Below, piece after piece: positions 33,121 to 41,343 of a stretch of DNA of 64,000 bases. The stretch is from Acidobacteriota bacterium (GTDB lineage: Bacteria; Acidobacteriota; Terriglobia; Terriglobales; Acidobacteriaceae). The position numbers and the translations under genes are program-made. The notes below the pieces were generated by a model. It saw only the letters and a list, made by a program, of their open reading frames with translations. It was not told the DNA's origin and did not search any database. Each line of letters begins with the position of its first letter. Position 1 is the first letter of the stretch. The stretch spans positions 24,686-88,685 of the forward strand of contig JAKAXU010000008.1 of the NCBI GenBank assembly GCA_021816455.1. The letters are read 5' to 3'.

Positions 33121-34077
33121 CTACTTGCCATCGCCCGAGATGGGTGGGGTGAATGGCAGTCGGATCAGGACGGGACGATCTACCTGGTCTGCCTGCGCGA
33201 TTTGCAAGAACAGCTTCTCCGTCGATTCCTTGAAATTCGGCCGATCGAACACAACCACGCCGTCAGCACGCCCTCCGGGCTCAAGCCGCGTCGTGCTCAA
33301 TCTGAAGCCGCGGATCTCCAACTGATCGGAGATGATGCCTTTGCCTTCCTTCTTTTTCTTCTTTGTCGCCTGGCGTCCAGTGATCTGGATCTGAGGCGGA
33401 ACGATCTCGACTGGTTCATTCGAACTGTTCAGGATGGAATAGGAGATCACGGTCTCGTTGCTCCACTGCCGCATGTCGCCAATCGATGTCTCAATCTGCT
33501 TGTCTTGCCACTTCGTCCATTTCGGAGCATTGATTTTTTGCTGCTGCCTGAACTCCTCGTCGAGACTCGAAAGCGGTGCGAAACCTGAGCTCGCATCCCC
33601 GGCACCCGTGTCATGATCCGGCTGCTTACCATGTCGGCTTGGCATCGCCGGGGTGGGGGAATCATCGGCAATCAGGAAGCTCCGCGAGGCCTTGTATTCG
33701 ATCAGGAAGTCAACTGGCTGGGATTGGTTCGTAACACCGTCGCCATCGCTAACCAGCTCCAACGTCACGTGCTGACCCGATCTTGTTGCAATGAGAAGAT
33801 TCGACTGTGCGGGGTCTTTGGTGATGGGCTTGACGTAGACGTACTCCGGTTCTCCCTCGCTGTGCTCGGCTTTAAACTCGCTGGGGCTGCCGAGAATGAC
33901 GGAGGTGATCTCTTCTGGCATGCGGATCGTCGACTCAAACTCCGGCCGCAGGTGAAGGACCGTCACCTCGCGAGGATTGATAGGAATAGTGGCGACACGT
34001 GCCCCTACGGGCGTGTCGGCTGCGCTAATTCGCAGCGGAATCAGGACCGCAATCGGGATGAGCCAGCGAAGTTTCAT
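33121..34077 (-). CDS. virB9: VirB9/TrbG-like outer-channel protein
   Basis: 318 residues from ATG 34077, which overlaps the VirB1 stop (ATGA) and has AAGGAGG upstream. It has a signal peptide (MKLRWLIPIAVLIPLRISAA), the N-terminal pattern VTVLHLRPEFESTIRMPEE and SNLLIATRSGQHVTLEL, then a linker, and a C-terminal domain with NETVISYSILNSSNEPVEI. It lies between VirB1 and VirB10 in the usual order. A second, shorter homologue is at 17795-18640. Confidence 0.85.
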   Translation of the reverse strand: MKLRWLIPIAVLIPLRISAADTPVGARVATIPINPREVTVLHLRPEFESTIRMPEEITSVILGSPSEFKAEHSEGEPEYVYVKPITKDPAQSNLLIATRSGQHVTLELVSDGDGVTNQSQPVDFLIEYKASRSFLIADDSPTPAMPSRHGKQPDHDTGAGDASSGFAPLSSLDEEFRQQQKINAPKWTKWQDKQIETSIGDMRQWSNETVISYSILNSSNEPVEIVPPQIQITGRQATKKKKKEGKGIISDQLEIRGFRLSTTRLEPGGRADGVVVFDRPNFKESTEKLFLQIAQADQVDRPVLIRLPFTPPISGDGK

Positions 34078-34556
34078 GGGGTTGACCTCCTTGACGGCCG
34101 TACGGCCAGATACTTGCGAAGCACGTAATGCCTTCGGACCGCCTGCACGTAGGCCACAACATCTGGATTGTGATAATCCAGTCGCTCTCGCGCAATTCCG
34201 CGGTCGCCCGCGTAGTAGGCTGCGGTGACCAGGCGCAGATCGCCGTGGAACTCCCACATCAGAGCTGTCACATAACGCGTGCCTGCCGCGATGTTCTGTT
34301 CGGTATTGAACGGGTCGAAGGCGCCGAATCGTTTGGCAGTCGCCGGCATGAGTTGCATTAACCCCATCGCCCCCTTATCGGAAACTGCCCTCGGATTCCA
34401 TCGCGACTCTACGTCGATCAACGCAGCGATTAACTCGGAAGGCACTCGATAGTGCGCCGCATATTGGCGAACCAAGGCCGCCGCGGGCGCCGGATCGGCC
34501 TGTCCAAAGCCGAACAGGGGAAACGCGAACAATAGCAGGAGCAGCCATCGCCTCAT
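34074..34556 (-). CDS. virB1: VirB1-like lytic transglycosylase
   Basis: 160 residues with signal peptide MRRWLLLLLFAFPLFGFGQA and the SLT fold: catalytic E50 in DVESRW, GLMQLMPATA at 65-74, and AAGTRYVTALM. It cuts peptidoglycan so the channel can pass. It overlaps the MoxR ATPase gene and VirB9 by four bases each. Confidence 0.93.
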   Translation of the reverse strand: MRRWLLLLLFAFPLFGFGQADPAPAAALVRQYAAHYRVPSELIAALIDVESRWNPRAVSDKGAMGLMQLMPATAKRFGAFDPFNTEQNIAAGTRYVTALMWEFHGDLRLVTAAYYAGDRGIARERLDYHNPDVVAYVQAVRRHYVLRKYLAVRPSRRSTP

Positions 34557-35473
34557 GAACTTGTCCCTTCGTGAAGCGCGAGACCTTGCGCAAAACGCGC
34601 ACCGTCGTCAAGCAGGCTCTTGAATCCTTCGCGGAGCAGGAGGTGCCTGCGGTCTTTTTCGGTCTTGGCAAGGAAGGGCAAAAGAACATCGCGCAACTCA
34701 GCGGTGACGTGATCTGTTCCGAGCAACTGCAGAGCGTTGGCGAAATCGATCATCTCGGAGACGGATGGAGGTTTTTCGAGTGAGTAGTTGCGGAAAGAGA
34801 GCGCTATTCCGGCCATCTCGCGATGGAAGCTCTCATCGGCCTTCGGCGTGCGGCTGGCAATGATCTCCGCTTCGCGCTCCGGAGTCGGGTGCTCGACACG
34901 CACATAGAGGCTGCGCCGGCGTATCGGGTCTCCCAAGCGGCGCTCCTCGTTGCTGGTGAGCACGACAAACGGTATGCTCTTTGCCGCAACCGTGCCGAAT
35001 TCCGGAATCGAAAGTTGCCACGCGGAAAGGATTTCCAGCAGCATGGCTTCAAAACCATCGTCGACCTTGTCTAACTCGTCAATGAGCAGCACGCAGGGCC
35101 GCTCGCATTCGAGCGCCCGCATCAGGGGACCGGGGCGGAAGAAGTCCCGCCCCTTGAGATTCGCCTGAACGCTCTCCCAGTCTTCGTGCTGGCCCTTTGA
35201 GAACTCCATGTAGAGACGCTGCAGTCCCTCGTCGAAACGGCCGATTGCTTTGTCCTCGGTCACACCGCGGTAGCACTGGAGACGCTCCACGTGCGTGCCA
35301 ACTGCCGCTGCGACCGACACGGCGAGTTGCGTTTTGCCTGAGCCTGCCGGCCCTTCGAGCAGCAGCGGCTTTTGCAGCTTGGCGGCGAGAAAGACCACCT
35401 GGGTCATTACCGGGTCGATGAAGTAGCCGGTGGCTGCGAGTTTGTCTGCGAGATCCGTGATCGAATCAAACAT
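34553..35473 (-). CDS. MoxR-family AAA+ ATPase within the transfer operon
   Basis: 306 residues from ATG 35473. Walker A GPAGSGKT at 41-48, Walker B VLLIDELDKV at 128-137, and sensor-type TSNEERRLGDPIRRRSLYVR place it in the MoxR group. MoxR ATPases act as chaperones that mature or insert metal cofactors or assemble complexes. Its neighbours are a small membrane protein and VirB1-VirB9-VirB10. It occupies a place where VirB11 would be expected, but it is not homologous to VirB11. The start was chosen for the overlap with the upstream gene and the start of homology. Confidence 0.88.
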   Translation of the reverse strand: MFDSITDLADKLAATGYFIDPVMTQVVFLAAKLQKPLLLEGPAGSGKTQLAVSVAAAVGTHVERLQCYRGVTEDKAIGRFDEGLQRLYMEFSKGQHEDWESVQANLKGRDFFRPGPLMRALECERPCVLLIDELDKVDDGFEAMLLEILSAWQLSIPEFGTVAAKSIPFVVLTSNEERRLGDPIRRRSLYVRVEHPTPEREAEIIASRTPKADESFHREMAGIALSFRNYSLEKPPSVSEMIDFANALQLLGTDHVTAELRDVLLPFLAKTEKDRRHLLLREGFKSLLDDGARFAQGLALHEGTSS

Positions 35474-35747
35474 CCGCTTGTCCTTGCACTTGTACTGGAA
35501 TTGGCAACGCGATTTGCTCACTGTCGGCGCTCCGGGCGCCAAGCAAGATGTCTTGTGCAGGGACCACTTGAGCCCAAACATTTGCCAGCGAGGTAGCCCC
35601 CAACGCCGCCAGTAGGACCAAAATCCCGCGGCTCCAAGGGTCGCCCGACCATGTCGTCCAGACCGGCCAGCCGTAACAAACAACCACCGCCAGGTCGAGA
35701 AACGTTAGCAATACCGCGATGATGAGAAACCTGGGTCGCTTCGTCAC
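35466..35747 (-). CDS. Small membrane protein heading the MoxR-VirB1 operon
   Basis: 93 residues from GTG 35747 with GAGGAGG eight bases upstream. Two hydrophobic helices (FLIIAVLLTFLDLAVVVCYGW and GILVLLAALGATSLANVWA) and a polar tail. It overlaps the MoxR gene by eight bases. It is probably the inner-membrane partner of that ATPase or part of the channel base. No family was recognised. Confidence 0.6.
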   Translation of the reverse strand: MTKRPRFLIIAVLLTFLDLAVVVCYGWPVWTTWSGDPWSRGILVLLAALGATSLANVWAQVVPAQDILLGARSADSEQIALPIPVQVQGQADV

Positions 35748-35771
35748 TTGGGCCTCCTCAAATGCGAAGCC

Positions 35772-35800
35772 AGAATGAGGCGATCTGAAAACTCGGTCAA
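35772..35800 (-). promoter_or_regulatory. ICE-type promoter of the MoxR-VirB1-VirB10 operon
   Basis: On the minus strand TTGACC, a 17-base spacer and CATTCT. The surrounding ATTTGACCGAGTTTT is identical over 15 bases to the primase promoter. A further GTCAAATTGGC lies at 35859-35869 upstream. Confidence 0.5.
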
Positions 35801-35887
35801 ATCCGTGTTTGCAGCTACGCGTTGGTCCGTGGGAACACACGGTGCTTGTTCCCGACAGGGTCAAATTGGCAAATACGAGCTGAGCAC

Positions 35888-36121
35888 TTAGGCGGTAGCG
35901 GCGAGCTTGGTGCGGGCAACGCTTCTTGGTCCGAGCCGTCTCCCGTTACCCGCGGTTGGCAACTGCTCGACCCAGGTCTTTATGTCGGCCTCGCGGTATC
36001 GGACCAAGTTGTTAACCTTGACGTATTGTGGCCCGTCTCCGACAAGCCTCCAGCGACGGAGGCAAGCCAGGCTAACCTTAAGGCACGCTGAGACTTCGTT
36101 TTCTGTAAGCAGGGATTCCAT
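35888..36121 (-). CDS. AlpA/excisionase-like helix-turn-helix protein
   Basis: 77 residues from ATG 36121 with GAGGTG upstream. MESLLTENEVSACLKVSLA, then CLRRWRLVGDGPQYVKV and LVRYREADIKTWVEQL, form the MerR-like winged helix of AlpA/excisionase proteins. In ICEs such a protein bends the attachment site and directs the integrase to excision, and it often controls the transfer genes. It is transcribed from its own promoter 71 bases upstream, beside the integrase gene. Confidence 0.78.
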   Translation of the reverse strand: MESLLTENEVSACLKVSLACLRRWRLVGDGPQYVKVNNLVRYREADIKTWVEQLPTAGNGRRLGPRSVARTKLAATA

Positions 36122-36191
36122 ATTCACCTCGGCGTTGTGAGAAAGCGCCTGCATTGCCTCGTCGGCTTGTGCTGAGGAAATGCAGGCGCTG

Positions 36192-36220
36192 AACATACTG
36201 TGGGTTTGCACCTCGGTCAA
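36192..36220 (-). promoter_or_regulatory. ICE-type promoter of the AlpA-like gene
   Basis: On the minus strand TTGACC, a 17-base spacer and TATGTT. This is the best -10 match among the four related promoters. GAG follows the -35 as in the others. Confidence 0.6.
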
Positions 36221-36260
36221 GTTCAGAGGCGCGGACTACTGTCGATTCATTTGGCGCCGA

Positions 36261-37349
36261 TCAATGTTGTTCGCTTTTTGGCGCACTGGCTTCGGGTGCG
36301 GGCTTCACGATACCCTCAAGCGCCTCTCTTTTTGCTTTCATCCGAACGTGGAGGTAGTCTCGGAGAACTTCTTTCGAGACGTGCCCGACAATCTGGCGGA
36401 TCGTCTCTTCGCCAGCCCCATCCTCAGCGAGCTGCGTGATCAGCGTATGGCGATGGTCATGCCAACGGCCCGTGACATTGGCGTTCTTCCGAACATTCTT
36501 CCAAGCTGTCTTGATTGTGGTGACATGCCGCGTAGGATCCCACGGACGCGGCCTGCCAAATGGGAAGAGATACCACTCCGTCCGGATCTCTTTGAACTTC
36601 CCCTCATACCACGCCATATGCTCGAGAATGGATTCGTACAGCACCGAATTGATCGGAATGATTCGACCATCTCCCGCATCCGTCTTGCTTTCGAGGATCT
36701 GGATGTATCTCTTCTCCAGATGAATCTGTTCCCACCTGAGGGACTTGATCTCGGCGTCGCGCATCCCGGCGTTGAGCGCCATCGTGAGAGCCAGATGTAT
36801 GTGGGGGGAACGCGAGTTCCGCGACAGCTGCCGCATATGCTGGGTCTCTTCTGGCTCATACGCTTTACCGATCTTGCGGCGACTGGGCAGCTTGAGTTTC
36901 TTCTTCTTGCGCAACCGAACACGGAGCACGTCGCCGGCCTCGCCGATGAGGGTTAGAAGAAACCGAACCTCCTCATTGATCGACTTCGGCGCAGCCGCTT
37001 CCTTCAGCCGATCGGTCTGATACTTGAGGACTGTGGATTCATCGATGTCGACCAATATTGCGTCGCCGAGAAGCCGTACCACGTGGCCGATTGCATATTC
37101 GGCGAACGTGACCCCTCGAAAACGCAGTCTGTAATCTGCCAGATATTCATCGGCCACATCTCGTAGCCGGCGGACGCGATTTTCCCGCCTGCTCTGAACG
37201 TTGTTGAAGCCCTGTTCGAGTTCACGCCGCCTCTGGTTCTCGGCGTTTTTGGCTACCGTCTTGGAAGTTGATTTGGACGACTCTCGAATGAGTTGCCCAG
37301 CGAAGTAGAATTTGTACCAATAGATTCTGCCGCGCGGAAAAATCGCCAT
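36261..37349 (-). CDS. int: Tyrosine recombinase (ICE integrase)
   Basis: 362 residues from ATG 37349 after AAAGGAG. The catalytic set is visible: R197 in NAGMRDAEIKSLRW, K222, H297 and R300 (HDHR), H323 in VGHVS, and nucleophile Y332 in LRDYLHV. The N-terminal SAM-like DNA-binding part is at about 60-150. It begins 266 bases from the 3' end of tRNA-Asn, the usual placing for an integrase that uses a tRNA end as target. Confidence 0.93.
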   Translation of the reverse strand: MAIFPRGRIYWYKFYFAGQLIRESSKSTSKTVAKNAENQRRRELEQGFNNVQSRRENRVRRLRDVADEYLADYRLRFRGVTFAEYAIGHVVRLLGDAILVDIDESTVLKYQTDRLKEAAAPKSINEEVRFLLTLIGEAGDVLRVRLRKKKKLKLPSRRKIGKAYEPEETQHMRQLSRNSRSPHIHLALTMALNAGMRDAEIKSLRWEQIHLEKRYIQILESKTDAGDGRIIPINSVLYESILEHMAWYEGKFKEIRTEWYLFPFGRPRPWDPTRHVTTIKTAWKNVRKNANVTGRWHDHRHTLITQLAEDGAGEETIRQIVGHVSKEVLRDYLHVRMKAKREALEGIVKPAPEASAPKSEQH

Positions 37350-37613
37350 TGACCGCTCCTTTTTTTCTCGTTTGGCACTAGTACCAATTGGCCAGTGCGA
37401 ATGGAGATTGGAGCAGGAGGAGAACTCGCGCAAGCCGGCGATCAACCGAAGATCGGCAGAGGATCAAGTCGATTCATTGAGGAGGGAAACAACTGAGCAG
37501 GATTGCTATGGACGGGGTGTCCATTTTGAAAGAGCGTGGGCACAAAAATGGGCACAATTTAGAAAATTGGCGAATTTCTGGCTGCTCTGATTTACTCTAA
37601 GTTGTTGATTTGA

Positions 37614-37689
<76 letters not shown>

Positions 37690-37985
37690 ACTCCGGTCGT
37701 TGAGTGCGACTCTTCCAAAATATCAAAGTGGTCGGGTGGCGTCAAAGGGAATGCAAAGACTGCAGCGCTGAATGGACCGATCTTTGTTCAGGATAAAATA
37801 GTGACATGACAGGGAGCGTGCGGCGAAGAGGACCGCGCACGAAGCAAGAAGCTGCAACAACCCCGCGGACTGACCAACGACTGGAACGACGCCGGTGGCA
37901 AGTTCGCTGCAGCAGGTAAGGCTTTCAACATCACCGTTTGCGGCGCAGAACCATAACGTCGCGGACTGAAGGCGAATACGACGAT

Positions 37986-39134
37986 ATGAGTGCAGCAACA
38001 GAGGTATTGCCCGACGATGGGCTGACAGCGGCACAATGCAGCTTGGACCACTATCTGGCGATGCCCGATCACTCGGCAGATGAACGGATTCGTGTGGCGC
38101 GCGAGCGTCTGGGTGACCGGGTGGTACTCCTTGGGCATCATTACCAGCGCGATGAGGTAATTGCATTCGCCGATGCGACTGGTGACAGTTACAAGCTGGC
38201 ACAGGTTGCAGCGCAAACTAAAGCAGAATATATCGTTTTCTGCGGCGTTCACTTCATGGCCGAGAGCGCAGACGTACTGGCGCGTCGCGATGCATACGGA
38301 AGAGCGTTGCAGCAGGTGATCCTGCCGGACCTGAATGCCGGCTGTTCGATGGCTGATATGGCCGAGATTTCGCAGGTGGAAGCGTGTTGGGAACAACTGG
38401 AGCGCGTTGGAGCGACCGACGGGCTGATTCCGGTTACGTATATGAACTCGACTGCGGCAATCAAGGCTTTCTGCGGCGAGCGCGGCGGACTGGTGTGTAC
38501 TTCGTCGAATGCACGGAAAGCCTTCGAGTGGGCATTTGCGCGAGGGCGTCGGATTCTATTTCTTCCGGATCAACATCTCGGACGCAATACAGGTTTTTCG
38601 TTGGGTTTTGCGCTGAACGAAATGTCGGTGTGGGACCCGTGGGTGCCTGAGGGTGGATTGACTCGATCCGTGGTCGAGCGAGCACAAATTCTGTTATGGA
38701 AAGGACACTGCTCGGTACATCAGCGATTTCTGCCGGGACATGTGGACGCGATGCGCGCGCGGCACGAAGGAGTTCAGGTCATTGTCCATCCGGAGTGCCG
38801 GTGGGATGTTTGCCAGAAGGCTGACGCAGTGGGATCGACTGAGCAGTTGATTCGAATGGTGGAGGATGCTGCTTCCGGAACCACCTTTGCGATTGGTACC
38901 GAGATTCACCTGGTGAACCGGCTTGCGAGACATTTTGCGCCACTGGGCAAAAAAATAATGACGCTGGATGAGACCGGCTGTCTGTGTACGACGATGTATC
39001 GGATCAGTCCGCAGCATCTGGCTTGGGCGCTGGAGAATCTAGTGGAGGGGAACGTTGTGAATCGGATTGCAGTCGCCCCGACGGTACGCCAGTGGGCACG
39101 CGTAGCGCTGGATCGGATGCTGGAGGTGCGGTGA
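37986..39134 (+). CDS. nadA: Quinolinate synthase
   Basis: 382 residues from ATG 37986. It joins iminoaspartate and dihydroxyacetone phosphate to quinolinate in NAD synthesis, using a [4Fe-4S] cluster. Cluster cysteines are visible as C86 (VFCGVHF), the Cys of VHPEC and the Cys pair in ETGCLCTTMYR. The GHHYQRDEV start of the substrate site is near residue 50. The frame is open upstream to 37938, but homology begins near the chosen ATG. nadB and nadC are not beside it. Confidence 0.93.
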   Translation: MSAATEVLPDDGLTAAQCSLDHYLAMPDHSADERIRVARERLGDRVVLLGHHYQRDEVIAFADATGDSYKLAQVAAQTKAEYIVFCGVHFMAESADVLARRDAYGRALQQVILPDLNAGCSMADMAEISQVEACWEQLERVGATDGLIPVTYMNSTAAIKAFCGERGGLVCTSSNARKAFEWAFARGRRILFLPDQHLGRNTGFSLGFALNEMSVWDPWVPEGGLTRSVVERAQILLWKGHCSVHQRFLPGHVDAMRARHEGVQVIVHPECRWDVCQKADAVGSTEQLIRMVEDAASGTTFAIGTEIHLVNRLARHFAPLGKKIMTLDETGCLCTTMYRISPQHLAWALENLVEGNVVNRIAVAPTVRQWARVALDRMLEVR

Positions 39135-39137
39135 TCG

Positions 39138-39314
39138 ATGAAGCCTGTCAGAGATAGAAGACTGATGAGTGAGTTCGATGCAGACGAGGAGATTGCAGTG
39201 CGGCGGCTGAGTGCTCGAGCCTGTGGACCAGATGCTGCATCGATGACCGACGAAGAAGTGGAAGCAGCCGAATGCGAAGCCGAGGAGTGGGCGCGACGCG
39301 TGAATCAGTGCTGA
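39138..39314 (+). CDS. Small acidic protein after nadA (58 aa)
   Basis: 58 codons from ATG 39138, three bases after the nadA stop, with GGAGGTG upstream. An internal ATG at 39165 would give 49. The product is acidic (EFDADEEIAV; TDEEVEAAECEAEEWARR). Overlap with nadA transcription suggests co-expression. No family is known to me. Confidence 0.45.
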   Translation: MKPVRDRRLMSEFDADEEIAVRRLSARACGPDAASMTDEEVEAAECEAEEWARRVNQC

Positions 39315-39465
39315 AATTCCCGGGCAGCGCACATGCGAAAGTCCTCAGTCTGATACCATGAAGGTGATTACTTCTGCTGATTCCGCGCGCTGTAAAACCC
39401 GTACTTAGCCAGCTTTCTACAATTCGGAACGCAGTGGAAATGCACACGAGAAGGAGATAAAAACA

Positions 39466-40515
39466 ATGCCTCTGGTAACGATGCGACAACTGCTGGACGA
39501 AGCCGCGAAGGGCGGATATGGCGTAGGTGCGTTCAATGTGAACAACATGGAACAGATCCAGGCGATCATGGAAGCGGCGAAAGAGACCAATTCGCCGGTG
39601 ATTATTCAGGCGAGCCGTGGAGCGCGCCAGTATGCACAGGACCGGTATCTCTACCACCTGATGTTGGCGGCTGCGGAGCTATATCCCGAGATTCCAATCG
39701 CAATGCACCAGGATCACGGCAACAGTTTTGAGACGTGTAAGAGCGCGATCGAACTGGGCTTCACAAGCGTCATGATGGATGGCTCGCTGAAGACGGACGG
39801 GAAGACTCCGACCGACTTTGAAGAGAACGTGGAAGTGACTCGTCGCGTGGTGGACTTCGCGCACGAGCGCGGCGTGACGGTAGAAGGTGAGATCGGCGTG
39901 CTCGGTGGCATTGAAGACGGCCACGGTGCGGGAGGAACGGGTCTGGAGCATGTGACGGACCCGGATCAGGCGGTGGAGTTTGCCGAGCGCACTGGCGTAG
40001 ACGCGCTCGCGATTGCCATTGGCACCAGCCATGGCGCTTATAAATTCAGCAAGAAGCCTGATGGATCCGTGCTGAAGATGGATATCCTCATCGAGATTCA
40101 CAAGCGGCTTCCCAAGACGCACCTTGTGATGCACGGCAGCTCCTCGGTGCCAAAGGATCTACAGGCGATTATCAACCAGTACGGCGGACACCTGAAGGAA
40201 ACATGGGGCGTTCCGGTGGAAGAAATTCAGCTAGGAATTCGCAACGGTGTGCGCAAGATCAATGTAGACACGGACAATCGGCTCGCGATTACTGGAGCTA
40301 TTCGCAAGGTCTTTGCGGAAACTCCGGAAAAGTTCGATCCGCGCGATTACATGAAGCCGGCTCGAGACGCGATGAAGAAGCTGGTGGCGGAGCGCATGAC
40401 GCAGTTTGGTCAGGCAGGCCACGCCGGAGACTACGAGCAGAAATCCGTGGAAGCGATGGCGCAGGGCTATCGTGACGGATCGCTGAGCACGCAACCACTT
40501 GTTGCTGGCCGATAA
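39466..40515 (+). CDS. fba: Class II fructose-bisphosphate aldolase
   Basis: 349 residues after AAGGAG. It has [10 protein letters not shown] (zinc-binding His), [42 protein letters not shown] and NVDTDNRLA, the metal and phosphate sites of the Calvin-type class II aldolases. It reversibly splits fructose 1,6-bisphosphate in glycolysis and gluconeogenesis. A TACAAT -10-like box lies at 39418, and a terminator follows the gene. Confidence 0.95.
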   Translation: MPLVTMRQLLDEAAKGGYGVGAFNVNNMEQIQAIMEAAKETNSPVIIQASRGARQYAQDRYLYHLMLAAAELYPEIPIAMHQDHGNSFETCKSAIELGFTSVMMDGSLKTDGKTPTDFEENVEVTRRVVDFAHERGVTVEGEIGVLGGIEDGHGAGGTGLEHVTDPDQAVEFAERTGVDALAIAIGTSHGAYKFSKKPDGSVLKMDILIEIHKRLPKTHLVMHGSSSVPKDLQAIINQYGGHLKETWGVPVEEIQLGIRNGVRKINVDTDNRLAITGAIRKVFAETPEKFDPRDYMKPARDAMKKLVAERMTQFGQAGHAGDYEQKSVEAMAQGYRDGSLSTQPLVAGR

Positions 40516-40536
40516 GATACTACTAACCCTACGCCG

Positions 40537-40570
40537 ACAGCCACTCCTCCATGGGGTGGCTGTTGTTTTT
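40537..40570 (+). terminator. Rho-independent terminator after fba
   Basis: ACAGCCAC pairs with GTGGCTGT across an 11-base loop and is followed by TGTTTTT. Confidence 0.82.
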
Positions 40571-40611
40571 CTGAGACGAGCAGGTACGACGATACAACGG
40601 AGGAAAATCAG

Positions 40612-41226
40612 ATGATCGATCCCATGGGTCTGTCGCAGGCATGGAGCAACATGTTTTCTCTCCCGGTTCCACTGGTGGAAAAGCTGATCCGTCCGATGAT
40701 TGTCTACATCGTTCTGGTGCTACTTCTGCGTCTGTTTGGCAAGCGCGAGCTGGCGCAACTGAACCCATTTGATCTGGTCGTTTTATTGAGCCTGTCCAAT
40801 ACCGTGCAGAACGCGATCATCGGCAACGATAACTCTGTGACAGGCGGCGTGGTGGGCGCGTTTGCGCTGCTCGCAGTCAACTGGCTGGTGGCGCGGGTAC
40901 TATTCCGGTCGCGCAGGCTGACGCACGCACTGGAAGGAAGAGCGAGCGTCCTCGTGCGCAACGGAAAGCTGAATGATGCCGCGCTGAAACGTGAGTCACT
41001 GACCGTTGAAGACCTGATGTCCGCGCTGCATCGACAGGGATTCGGCGGCCTGGAACAGGTGGCTCTCTGTGAACTCGAACCGAATGGAACATTTTATGTG
41101 GAAGCCGTTGTGCCCTCATCCGCTGAAAAGCATCATGAAGAGATATTGGCTCGCCTGGACGCGTTGAGTGTGGAAATCAGCCGACTCCGTCTGCCACAGC
41201 CTCCAACGCAGGCCCCAGGAAGATGA
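40612..41226 (+). CDS. YetF-like DUF421 membrane protein
   Basis: 204 residues with three N-terminal helices (IVYIVLVLLLRLFGKREL, FDLVVLLSLSNTVQNAI, VVGAFALLAVNWLVARVLF). The family core RLFGKRELAQLNPFDLV is at about 40-56. A cytoplasmic part with VEDLMSALHRQG follows. The family is linked to the cell envelope and spore germination in Bacillus. The precise role is unknown. Confidence 0.85.
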   Translation: MIDPMGLSQAWSNMFSLPVPLVEKLIRPMIVYIVLVLLLRLFGKRELAQLNPFDLVVLLSLSNTVQNAIIGNDNSVTGGVVGAFALLAVNWLVARVLFRSRRLTHALEGRASVLVRNGKLNDAALKRESLTVEDLMSALHRQGFGGLEQVALCELEPNGTFYVEAVVPSSAEKHHEEILARLDALSVEISRLRLPQPPTQAPGR

Positions 41227-41343
41227 CAGCAAATTTTTGATAGCACAAACTGTTGTAAGGATTTCGCGTCCAAGCTCATTTAGATTCATACAATAGGGCT
41301 CAATTTTCCGGTACTTGGAAAAGTGCTGAATCGACGAATCCAG

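Noticed and set aside
34553..35473. Calling the AAA+ ATPase VirB11
   Set aside because: Its Walker B and sensor regions are of MoxR type; VirB11 His/Asp box patterns are absent.
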